Shown here: piece by piece, positions 37,800 through 45,193 of the stretch
Layout of the letters: every line of letters starts with the position of its first letter
How positions within the stretch are numbered: position 1 is the first letter of the stretch
Source: Prevotella sp.
GTDB taxonomy: Bacteria; Bacteroidota; Bacteroidia; Bacteroidales; Bacteroidaceae
DNA length: 58,697 bases
Direction: 5' to 3'
Assembly: GCA_017417465.1 (NCBI GenBank)
Contig: JAFPZD010000033.1
Span: forward strand, 1-58,697
The notes under the pieces: generated by a model
What the model was told of the DNA's origin: nothing
The model's input: the letters and a program-made list of their open reading frames with translations, nothing else
Database searches by the model: none
Position numbers and translations under genes: made by a program

Positions 37800-38243
37800 T
37801 TACTGAGCAACGGGAATCTTGTCGATGCGGCGCTGATGGCGTCCGCCTTCGAAGTCAGTGGCGAAGAACTCGTCCATGATCAGGCGGGCCATCTGTTCGT
37901 CGATGAAGCGGCCAGGCATGACGAGCACGTTGGCATCGTTGTGCTGGCGAATAAGGTGAGCAATCTCCGGTTGCCAGCAGAGCCCGGCACGGATGGACTG
38001 GTGCTTGTTCAGCGTCATGTTGATGCCCTCGCCACTGCCGCAGATGGCGATGCCGGGATAGACCTCGCCCGCCTCGATGCCACGAGCCAACGCATGTCCG
38101 AAGTCGCTGTAGTCACAGCTCTCCTCATTCAGCGTGCCATAGTCTTTATACGCTAATCCTTTCTCGTCGAGATACTTCTTTACGAATTGTTTCAGGGCAA
38201 AGCCGGCGTGGTCGCTGGCTAAGCCAATAAGCTTTGTTTCCAT
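37800..38243 (-). CDS. rpiB: Ribose-5-phosphate isomerase B
   Basis: It interconverts ribose-5-phosphate and ribulose-5-phosphate in the pentose phosphate pathway. The 147-residue product shows IGLASDHAGFALKQFVKKYL (His and Asp of the sugar site), GIAICGSGEGINMTLNKHQS (the CGSG anion hole region) and VLVMPGRFIDEQ. Length is normal for RpiB. The open frame extends upstream across the promoter; ATG 38243 is the family start. Transketolase, which shares the pathway, lies 7 kb away at 45194. Confidence 0.95.
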   Translation of the reverse strand: METKLIGLASDHAGFALKQFVKKYLDEKGLAYKDYGTLNEESCDYSDFGHALARGIEAGEVYPGIAICGSGEGINMTLNKHQSIRAGLCWQPEIAHLIRQHNDANVLVMPGRFIDEQMARLIMDEFFATDFEGGRHQRRIDKIPVAQ

Positions 38244-38269
38244 ATCAGTTGTGTTTATCAATTCGCCTG

Positions 38270-38301
38270 CAAAGATACAACCTTTTGGGCAAACCGCCAA
38301 A
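38270..38301 (-). promoter_or_regulatory. Promoter of rpiB
   Basis: Minus strand: TTTG at 38298-38301 and TATCTTTG at 38270-38277, 20 bases apart, about 26 bases before the ATG. Confidence 0.8.
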
Positions 38302-38351
38302 TCTTTCGTAAAAAACATGCCACTCATGCACGTTGTTTGAAAAAAAAGTCG

Positions 38352-38359
38352 TAACTTTG
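38352..38359 (+). promoter_or_regulatory. -7 box for the aminotransferase gene
   Basis: TAACTTTG on the plus strand. A TTTG lies at 38336 but at too short a distance. The transcript would begin just ahead of the 10-bp repeat at 38381. Confidence 0.5.
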
Positions 38360-38380
38360 CACCCAAATTTCTCAAGTTGA

Positions 38381-38430
38381 GTAGTAAGAAGTAGTAAGAA
38401 GTAGAAAGAAGTAGTGAGAAGTAGTTAAAA
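38381..38430 (+). repeat. Five 10-bp units (GTAGTAAGAA) in the 5' leader
   Basis: Exactly five 10-base units, GTAGTAAGAA with changes in units 3 to 5, between the promoter and the aminotransferase start. Copy-number change could alter leader length. ATGCGAAACTTGAATT after it (about 38458-38473) recurs at about 47969-47984. Confidence 0.7.
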
Positions 38431-38497
38431 GTCGATGGACTTGACGCTACGATACAATGCGAAACTTGAATTAATAATTAAATCGAAAATATCACAG

Positions 38498-39697
38498 ATG
38501 CCGGAAATATCAGTACGCGGCATGGAGATGCCCGAATCGCCCATTCGTAAGCTTGCCCCCTTGGCCGCTGCAGCCAAGCAGCGGGGCACGCGGGTGTATC
38601 ATCTGAACATCGGACAACCTGACCTGCCAACACCACGCGAAGGACTTGACGCCCTGAAGCACATCGACCGCCAGATACTGGAGTATTCACCCTCGCAGGG
38701 CTATCAGAGCTACCGCGAGAAGTTGGTGGGCTACTACGCGAAGTACAACATTCAAGTCACTGCCGATGACATCATCATCACCAGCGGTGGCTCCGAGGCG
38801 GTGCTCTTCGCCTTCCTTAGCTGCCTGAACCCCGGCGACGAGATTATCGTGCCGGAGCCTGCCTATGCCAACTATATGGCTTTTGCCATCTCGGCGGGCG
38901 CCCGCATCCGTACCATCGCTACCACCATTGAGGAAGGTTTCTCGCTGCCTAAAGTCGAGAAGTTCGAAGAACTTATTAATGAACGCACGCGCGCTATAAT
39001 GATATGTAACCCCAACAACCCCACGGGCTACCTCTACACGCGGCGTGAGATGAACCAGATTCGCGACCTGGTGAAGAAGTATGACCTCTACCTATTCAGC
39101 GACGAGGTTTACCGTGAGTACATCTATACTGGCTCGCCCTATATTTCGGCCTGCCATCTGGAGGGCATCGAGCAGAACGTCATCCTCATCGACTCCGTCA
39201 GTAAGCGTTACTCAGAGTGTGGCATCCGTATCGGTGCACTCATCACGAAGAACCGTGAGGTGCGCGCTGCCGTCATGAAGTTCTGTCAGGCACGCCTGTC
39301 GCCACCACTCATCGGACAGATTGTGGCCGAGGCGTCGCTCGACGTGTCGGAGGAGTACATGCGCGATGTCTACGACGAGTATGTCGAGCGCCGCAAGTGC
39401 CTCATCGACGGTCTGAACCGTATTCCTGGCGTCTACTCACCCATTCCCATGGGCGCCTTCTACACTGTGGCACGCCTGCCGGTCGACGATGCCGAGAAGT
39501 TCTGCCGCTGGTGTCTCGCAGAGTTCAACTATGAGGGAGAAACGGTGATGATGGCCCCCGCTGCGGGCTTCTACACCACGCCGGGTGCAGGCCGTGACCA
39601 GGTGCGCATTGCCTACGTGCTGAAGAAGGAAGACCTGGAGCGTGCCCTAGTGGTGCTGCAGAAAGCCCTCGAGGCCTATCCGAACCGGAGAGATTGA
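38498..39697 (+). CDS. Class I/II aminotransferase (aspartate aminotransferase type)
   Basis: The 399-residue protein is a fold type I PLP enzyme: NIGQPDLPTP at the substrate site, SGGSEAVLFAF for cofactor phosphate, NPNNPTGY, and the PLP lysine K236 in DSVSKRYSECGIR. It is close to the aspartate aminotransferase I-gamma type, but the exact substrate pair is uncertain. The longer open frame from 38435 uses repeat-derived codons, so I take ATG 38498. It begins a plus-strand run with the permease gene 30 bases downstream. Confidence 0.92.
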   Translation: MPEISVRGMEMPESPIRKLAPLAAAAKQRGTRVYHLNIGQPDLPTPREGLDALKHIDRQILEYSPSQGYQSYREKLVGYYAKYNIQVTADDIIITSGGSEAVLFAFLSCLNPGDEIIVPEPAYANYMAFAISAGARIRTIATTIEEGFSLPKVEKFEELINERTRAIMICNPNNPTGYLYTRREMNQIRDLVKKYDLYLFSDEVYREYIYTGSPYISACHLEGIEQNVILIDSVSKRYSECGIRIGALITKNREVRAAVMKFCQARLSPPLIGQIVAEASLDVSEEYMRDVYDEYVERRKCLIDGLNRIPGVYSPIPMGAFYTVARLPVDDAEKFCRWCLAEFNYEGETVMMAPAAGFYTTPGAGRDQVRIAYVLKKEDLERALVVLQKALEAYPNRRD

Positions 39698-39727
39698 GAG
39701 ACTGAATAATCGGGAATTGGTGAAATC

Positions 39728-40981
39728 GTGAAATACATCAGCTTTCCACTTTATATTGCCCAGCGTATCAATGGCGACAACGACGACAAGCAGGTCAGTC
39801 GCCCTGCCATTCGCATCGCTACCATCGGCGTGGCCATCGGCCTGGCAGTGATGATTGTCACCGTCAGCGTCGTCATGGGCTTCAAGCACACCATCCGCGA
39901 CAAGGTGGTGGGCTTCGGTAGTCATATCCAGGTGCAGAACCTGTTTACGTATACCTCGTCGAATACCTATCCTATCTGTATGGGCGACAGCATGCTGGAA
40001 GTGCTTGGCGGCATCGATGGCGTGCGACACGCTGCACGTTACACGATGGCACAGGGCATCCTGAAGACCGACGATGACTTCCTGGGGGTGGTGTTCAAGG
40101 GCGTGGGCCCTGAGTACGACACGACCTTTCTCAGCGAATGCATTGTTGACGGCGAGCTGCCACAGTTCTCGGATACTGCCACCACCTACCCGCTGCTCAT
40201 CTCGAAGACAATGGCCGACAAGCTGTTGCTGAAGACGGGCGAGCGTGTCTTTGCCTACTTCATTGGCGATGACGATGTGCGCGCACGCCGCTTCACCATC
40301 ACGGGCATCTATCAGACCAATATGAAGCGCTTCGACGACCTGTTCTGCCTTACTGACATCTATGCTGCCCGAAAGATTAACGGCTGGGACACCGATATGT
40401 GCTCAGGCGCTGAGTTGCTTGTCGACGACTTCGACCGCTTAGAGGAGACCAGTCTTAATGTGGTGGCACAGGTGAATCGCACAAGCGACGGGCAGGGCAA
40501 CAGCTATGCGACGCAGAACATCCGTGAGGCTTACCCGCAGGTGTTCTCATGGCTGGAGCTGCTCGACATCAATGTCTGGATCATCCTAGCGCTGATGGTT
40601 GCCGTGGCGGGGTTCACCATGATTAGCGGACTGCTGATCATCATTCTTGAGCGTACGCAGATGATTGGCGTGCTAAAAGCCCTTGGTGCTCGCAACAAGA
40701 CCATCCGCCACACGTTCCTCTGGTTTGCCGTCTTCATCATCGGGCGCGGACTGCTGTGGGGCAACATCGTGGGCATCGGCATTGTCGTGCTGCAACAGCT
40801 GACGGGCTTCGTGCGCCTCGACGCGCAGACCTACTACGTCAGCGAGGCGCCCATGGAACTGTCAGTGCCTATCATCGTGCTGCTCAATGTGGCTACGCTC
40901 ATCATCAGCGTGCTGGCTCTCATAGCTCCCAGTTTCCTTGTCAGCCACATCCATCCCGCACGTTCCATGCGGTACGAATAA
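39728..40981 (+). CDS. LolC/LolE-type lipoprotein-releasing ABC permease
   Basis: The 417-residue protein has the FtsX-type layout: one membrane helix near the N-terminus (about 26-50, RIATIGVAIGLAVMIVTVSV), a periplasmic domain of about 220 residues, and three helices in the C-terminal half (about 277-300, 325-350, 370-395). N-terminal SFPLYIAQRI and C-terminal VSHIHPARSMRYE match LolC/E proteins that extract lipoproteins from the inner membrane. The start is GTG, which is unusual here. No lolD ATPase is adjacent, so it must be encoded elsewhere. It is not the antimicrobial-export MacB type, as it lacks an ATPase domain. Confidence 0.87.
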   Translation: MKYISFPLYIAQRINGDNDDKQVSRPAIRIATIGVAIGLAVMIVTVSVVMGFKHTIRDKVVGFGSHIQVQNLFTYTSSNTYPICMGDSMLEVLGGIDGVRHAARYTMAQGILKTDDDFLGVVFKGVGPEYDTTFLSECIVDGELPQFSDTATTYPLLISKTMADKLLLKTGERVFAYFIGDDDVRARRFTITGIYQTNMKRFDDLFCLTDIYAARKINGWDTDMCSGAELLVDDFDRLEETSLNVVAQVNRTSDGQGNSYATQNIREAYPQVFSWLELLDINVWIILALMVAVAGFTMISGLLIIILERTQMIGVLKALGARNKTIRHTFLWFAVFIIGRGLLWGNIVGIGIVVLQQLTGFVRLDAQTYYVSEAPMELSVPIIVLLNVATLIISVLALIAPSFLVSHIHPARSMRYE

Positions 40982-41028
40982 GCTATTTCCGCCTTTTCCT
41001 TTAAAATAACTAAAAATTGCACGAAAAG

Positions 41029-41060
41029 TTTGGGAATGTGCAAGAAACATTGTACCTTTG
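41029..41060 (+). promoter_or_regulatory. Promoter of the acyl-CoA ligase gene
   Basis: TTTG at 41029-41032 and TACCTTTG at 41053-41060, 20 bases apart. The leader is about 85 bases long. Confidence 0.8.
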
Positions 41061-41148
41061 CACAAAAATTCTAAAACCGTGCAAAAAGTGACGTGCCGAC
41101 ACACCTCTGCGAAGGGGTGAGTACGCACTCGAAGCTATTTTACAAGCA

Positions 41149-42810
41149 ATGGAAAAAGTACCTAGTTTTAACGAACTAATCGAGAAAAGCATCATCGATC
41201 ATTGGGACATGAACGCGCTCACCGACTACCGGGGGCAGACACTGCAGTACCACGACGTGGCTCGCAAGATTGAGAAGGTGCATATTCTTTTTGAGAATTC
41301 CGGTGTCACAAAGGGCGACAAGATTGCCATTTGCGGGCGAAACAGCAGCCAGTGGGCTGTCGCATTCCTGGCCACACTGACCTATGGCGCCATCGCCGTG
41401 CCCATTCTTCATGAGTTCATGCCCGAACAGATTCATAACATTGTGAACCACAGCGATGCCAAGCTGCTCTTTGCGGGCGACCATGTGGCCGGCACCATCG
41501 ACCCAGAGCAGATGCCAGGCCTCGAGGGCGTGATACGCAACACCGACTACTCACTGCTCATCGCACGCACCGACAAGTTGACCTACGCCCGCGAGCACCT
41601 CAACGAGCTCTTCGGCAAGAAGTTCCCAAAGAACTTCCGAAAGGATCACATCAGCTACTACCGTGAGGCCGACGGCGAGGAATTGGCTATGATCAACTAC
41701 ACCAGCGGCACCACGGGCTTCTCGAAGGGTGTCATGCTTCCTTATCGTGCACTGTGGTCGAACTACGACTTTGCCTGCAAAGTGATGGGGCAGCAAGTGA
41801 AGGCTGGGTCAAGCGTTATCTCCATTCTGCCCATGGCCCACATGTATGGCATGGCTTTCGAGTTCCTCTTTGAGTTCCTGCGTGGCTGCCACGTTTTCTA
41901 CCTCAACCGCACCCCATCGCCGGCTATCATCGCCCAGGCTTTCGCCGAGGTGAAGCCCGCCATCATCATCGCCGTGCCGTTGGTCATCGAGAAGATCATA
42001 CGCAAGCGGGTGTTCCCCAAGATTCAGAACAACCGCATGCGCCTGCTGCTCCAGATGCCATTCATCAACCTGCGGGTTCGTGAGATGATCTGTAACGAGG
42101 TGAAAAAAGCCTTCGGTGGCGAGTTCTTCGAGGTCATCATAGGTGGAGCGGCATTCAACCGAGAGGTGGAGCAATTCCTGCAGCAGATACAGTTCCCGTT
42201 CACGGTGGGCTATGGCGCCACGGAGTGCGCACCCATCATCTGCTATGCCGACTGGGGAGAGTTTGTGCCCGGCAGCTGCGGGCGCGCTGTCACCCACATG
42301 GAGGTGCGTATCGACTCTCCCAATCCGCGCAGCATTCCTGGCGAGATTCTGGCACGCGGCATGAATGTCATGCTCGGCTACTACAAGAACGAGGAGGCTA
42401 CACGCGAGACCATCGACCGCGACGGCTGGTATCACACTGGCGACCTCGGCACGATGGATGCCGACGGCAACGTCTACATCAATGGTCGTTCGAAGAACAT
42501 GCTCCTCGGCTCGAATGGTCAGAACATCTACCCCGAGGAGATTGAGGACAAGCTCAACTCTATGGCCATGGTCGTCGAGAGCATCGTTGTGCAGCGTGAC
42601 ACGAAGCTCGTCGCACTTGTTCATCCCGATATGGACGAGGCCAAGAGCATGAGTCTTACTCGCGAAGACCTGCAGAATATCATGAACCAGAATCTGGCCG
42701 GTCTGAACCAGCAACTGCCTGCATACGAGAAGATTAGCGAGATAGAAATCCACGATCAGGAGTTTGCCAAGACGCCCAAAAAGAGCATCAAGCGCTACCT
42801 CTACAAATGA
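41149..42810 (+). CDS. AMP-forming long-chain acyl-CoA synthetase
   Basis: Fatty acids are activated through an acyl-adenylate and joined to CoA. The 553 residues show motif YTSGTTGFSKG (about 184-194, phosphate loop), YGATECAP, DGWYHTGDLG (adenosine-binding aspartate), and the C-terminal KTPKKSIKRYL with the catalytic lysine. Substrate length cannot be seen. The stop codon TGA is the first three bases of TGAACCTATGTTCGT, the unit of the terminator array that follows. The gene has its own promoter. Confidence 0.93.
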   Translation: MEKVPSFNELIEKSIIDHWDMNALTDYRGQTLQYHDVARKIEKVHILFENSGVTKGDKIAICGRNSSQWAVAFLATLTYGAIAVPILHEFMPEQIHNIVNHSDAKLLFAGDHVAGTIDPEQMPGLEGVIRNTDYSLLIARTDKLTYAREHLNELFGKKFPKNFRKDHISYYREADGEELAMINYTSGTTGFSKGVMLPYRALWSNYDFACKVMGQQVKAGSSVISILPMAHMYGMAFEFLFEFLRGCHVFYLNRTPSPAIIAQAFAEVKPAIIIAVPLVIEKIIRKRVFPKIQNNRMRLLLQMPFINLRVREMICNEVKKAFGGEFFEVIIGGAAFNREVEQFLQQIQFPFTVGYGATECAPIICYADWGEFVPGSCGRAVTHMEVRIDSPNPRSIPGEILARGMNVMLGYYKNEEATRETIDRDGWYHTGDLGTMDADGNVYINGRSKNMLLGSNGQNIYPEEIEDKLNSMAMVVESIVVQRDTKLVALVHPDMDEAKSMSLTREDLQNIMNQNLAGLNQQLPAYEKISEIEIHDQEFAKTPKKSIKRYLYK

Positions 42811-42888
42811 ACCTATGTTCGTAGGCCAACTAACCTATGTTCATACCCCCCATGAACCTATGTTCGTAGCGCCACGAACATAGGTTCA
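42808..42888. terminator. Bidirectional terminator made of TGAACCTATGTTCGT units that include both stop codons
   Basis: Three direct copies of (TG)AACCTATGTTC, about 23 bases apart, are followed by one inverted copy. The last two form a perfect 15-bp stem (TGAACCTATGTTCGT / ACGAACATAGGTTCA) with a 6-base loop and a run of six T. The ligase gene ends with the TGA of the first copy; the convergent Fur-family gene ends with the TGA of the inverted copy. Positions in the second half may be off by one. Confidence 0.85.
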
Positions 42889-43308
42889 TTTTTTCTGGCA
42901 GGCAGCACATACTCCCTTCACAACATATTCCGTCTCGTCAGGCACGAAACCGGCGGGCAGCGCGACGGTCGGAATCTCAACGTTGGTAAGGCAGAACGTG
43001 CGGTGGCAACGGCGACAGGTCAGGTGTACATGTCCGTGACAATGACGCGTGTCGTCAATATGGCAGACGCAGTACTTCTGTGCCCCCGACCCGTCGTCGA
43101 TGTCGTGCAGCAGATGGGCTTCCGTCAGGAGCGTCAGCGTACGGAAGAGTGTTGAGCGGTCTACCGTTGGCAGTGCCGCCTCCAGGTCGGCCAGGCTGAA
43201 GGCATCCTTGAACCCATGTCGCACTTGTCGCCAGATCATCAGTCGTACGGCCGTAATCCTCAGTCCTGCATTCAGCAGCGCCTGCTCGTCAGTTATTTCT
43301 ATGTGCAT
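42886..43308 (-). CDS. Fur-family metalloregulator
   Basis: The 140-residue protein is a winged-helix repressor with a metal site: DNA-binding domain (about 5-75; LRITAVRLMIWRQVRHGFKD, LPTVDRSTLFRTLTLL) and dimer domain with CHIDDTRHCHGHVHLTCRRC, and a second cysteine pair CAAC at the end. Two CxxC pairs (structural zinc) and the His-rich loop fit Fur, Zur or PerR; which metal it senses is not evident. I take ATG 43308. It is shorter than E. coli Fur at the N-terminus. Confidence 0.88.
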   Translation of the reverse strand: MHIEITDEQALLNAGLRITAVRLMIWRQVRHGFKDAFSLADLEAALPTVDRSTLFRTLTLLTEAHLLHDIDDGSGAQKYCVCHIDDTRHCHGHVHLTCRRCHRTFCLTNVEIPTVALPAGFVPDETEYVVKGVCAACQKK

Positions 43309-43334
43309 TCTTTCTTTGAGTAGTTGTTCGGCTG

Positions 43335-43365
43335 CAAAGTTACGAATAATAGTCTGAACAGCCAA
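43335..43365 (-). promoter_or_regulatory. Promoter of the Fur-family gene
   Basis: Minus strand TAACTTTG at 43335-43342 and CTTG-like element at 43362-43365, about 20 bases apart. Confidence 0.6.
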
Positions 43366-43393
43366 GGCAATTCTGTAAAAAACGAACGAATTG

Positions 43394-43425
43394 TTTGCTT
43401 ATCTCACGAAAAAGTAGTATCTTTG
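43394..43425 (+). promoter_or_regulatory. Promoter of the GH51 gene
   Basis: TTTG at 43394-43397 and TATCTTTG at 43418-43425, 20 bases apart, 25 bases before the ATG. Confidence 0.8.
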
Positions 43426-43450
43426 CACCTGATTACTAACTAACAACAAC

Positions 43451-45037
43451 ATGAAACGATTTTTAGCGACGGCCATCGTGGCCATCGGCCTGTCAGCAAC
43501 AGCGACAGCCGCCGAACCAGTCAGCGTCACTGTACATACGAAGCAGGGCGTGCAGACCATTCACAAAGAGATTTACGGACAGTTTGCCGAGCACCTCGGC
43601 ACTTGCATCTATGGCGGACTATGGGTAGGCCCCGACAGCCCCATTCCCAACATTGACGGTTACCGCAAAGACGTGTTCGAGGCCTTGAAAGCGCTGCAGA
43701 TTCCCGTGCTGCGCTGGCCTGGCGGTTGCTTTGCCGACGAATATCACTGGCGTGACGGCATTGGCCCGCGCTCTAAGCGCCCATCGATGAAGAACAACAA
43801 CTGGGGTGGCACCATCGAGGACAACTCCTTTGGCACCCACGAGTTCCTGAACCTCTGCGAGATGCTTGGCTGTGAACCCTATATCAGCGGCAACGTAGGC
43901 AGTGGCACTGTCGAGGAACTTGCCAAGTGGGTGGAGTACATGACCAGCGAGGAGGGCACGCCGATGGCAAACCTCCGTAAACAGAATGGTCGCGAGAAAC
44001 CGTGGCACGTGAAGTTCCTCGGCGTGGGCAATGAGTCGTGGGGCTGCGGTGGCAGCATGCGCCCCGAATACTATAGTGACCTCTACCGCCGCTACAGCAC
44101 CTACTGCCGCAACTACGACGGCAATCATCTCTACAAAATCGCCAGCGGTGCCTCCGATTACGACTATGACTGGACACGCGTGCTGATGGACCGGGTGGGC
44201 AACCGCATGCAGGGCCTCTCGCTGCACTACTACACTGTCAGTGGCTGGAACGGGTCGAAGGGCTCCGCTACACAGTTCGATGACCAGCAGTACTACTGGA
44301 CACTGGGCAAGTGCCTGGAGATTGAGGGCGTCATCAAGAAGCACAAGGCCATCATGGACGAGAAAGACCCGCAGCGGCGCATCGGCCTGCTGGTCGACGA
44401 GTGGGGTACTTGGTGGGACGAGGAGCCTGGTACCGTCCGCGGACATCTTTATCAGCAGAACGCCCTGCGCGACGCTTTTGTGGCTGCACTCTCGTTGAAC
44501 GTCTTCCATCGCCACACCGACCGTGTGCGCATGGCCAACATCGCACAGATTGTCAATGTCTTGCAGTCGATGATTCTCACCGACCAGAAGGATGGCGGGC
44601 ACATGGTGCTCACGCCTACCTATCACGTCTTCCAGATGTACACACCCTTCCAGGAGGCTACCTTCCTGCCTCTCGACATCGACAGCCCCCAGATGCGGGT
44701 GCGCCATGAGATGAATCGTGACATGAGCGACGACAGCTTCCGCACGCTGCCCCTCGTCTCGGCCTCTGCCGCTAAGACGAAGGAGGGCGCACTGGTGCTC
44801 TCGCTGACCAACGTTAGCCTCGACCAGCCACAGGAGCTCAGCATTACCCTTGAGGATTTTACGGCCAAGGAGGTTGCCGGGCGTATGCTCACTGCTAAGA
44901 ATGTCGCCGACTACAACGACTTCGAACATCCTGACCGCGTGGCTCCCATCGACTTCAAGGATGCCAAACTAAGCAAGAAGGGGTTGCTGACGGTGAAACT
45001 GCCAGCAAAGTCGCTGGTGGTGCTCACCCTGAAGTAG
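43451..45037 (+). CDS. GH51 alpha-L-arabinofuranosidase, secreted
   Basis: It removes arabinofuranose side chains from arabinoxylan or arabinan. The 528 residues include a signal peptide (1-21, ATATAAE), a TIM barrel with IYGQFAEHLGTCIYGGLWVG, RWPGGCFADEYHW, acid/base E195 in VGNESWG and the nucleophile E317 in DEWGTWW, and a C-terminal beta domain (ALVLSLTNVSLDQPQELSIT). Length and motif order match GH51. Together with the GH115 and CE6-type genes it completes a small xylan side-chain set, although the three genes are not contiguous. Confidence 0.95.
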   Translation: MKRFLATAIVAIGLSATATAAEPVSVTVHTKQGVQTIHKEIYGQFAEHLGTCIYGGLWVGPDSPIPNIDGYRKDVFEALKALQIPVLRWPGGCFADEYHWRDGIGPRSKRPSMKNNNWGGTIEDNSFGTHEFLNLCEMLGCEPYISGNVGSGTVEELAKWVEYMTSEEGTPMANLRKQNGREKPWHVKFLGVGNESWGCGGSMRPEYYSDLYRRYSTYCRNYDGNHLYKIASGASDYDYDWTRVLMDRVGNRMQGLSLHYYTVSGWNGSKGSATQFDDQQYYWTLGKCLEIEGVIKKHKAIMDEKDPQRRIGLLVDEWGTWWDEEPGTVRGHLYQQNALRDAFVAALSLNVFHRHTDRVRMANIAQIVNVLQSMILTDQKDGGHMVLTPTYHVFQMYTPFQEATFLPLDIDSPQMRVRHEMNRDMSDDSFRTLPLVSASAAKTKEGALVLSLTNVSLDQPQELSITLEDFTAKEVAGRMLTAKNVADYNDFEHPDRVAPIDFKDAKLSKKGLLTVKLPAKSLVVLTLK

Positions 45038-45054
45038 TCTTTCCGTCTTTTATC

Positions 45055-45092
45055 CTTCCCTCCTCCCTTTGAGGGAGGCAGGAAGGGCTTTT
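45055..45092 (+). terminator. Terminator after GH51
   Basis: CCTCCCT-TTG-AGGGAGG (45062-45078) is nested in CCTTCC/GGAAGG, followed by CTTTTC. It is a relative of the repeats at 37217 and 50049. Confidence 0.75.
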
Positions 45093-45124
45093 CATCTTTA
45101 TTCTTTCATTTTTCATCTTCTCTT

Positions 45125-45156
45125 TTTGGCTGTTTGAATATTTTTTCGTAACTTTG
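45125..45156 (+). promoter_or_regulatory. Promoter of tkt
   Basis: TTTG at 45125-45128 and TAACTTTG at 45149-45156, 20 bases apart; the leader is about 35 bases. Confidence 0.8.
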
Positions 45157-45193
45157 CCGACAATTTACACATATCTTCTAAAACAAAGTATTT

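Noticed and set aside
38435-38497. Longer start for the aminotransferase
   Set aside because: Repeat-derived leader sequence; the conserved N-terminus begins at 38498.
43619-44929. 436-codon open frame on the minus strand
   Set aside because: It lies wholly inside the GH51 gene, is antisense to it, and has no recognisable motifs; codon bias of the GC-rich gene explains it.
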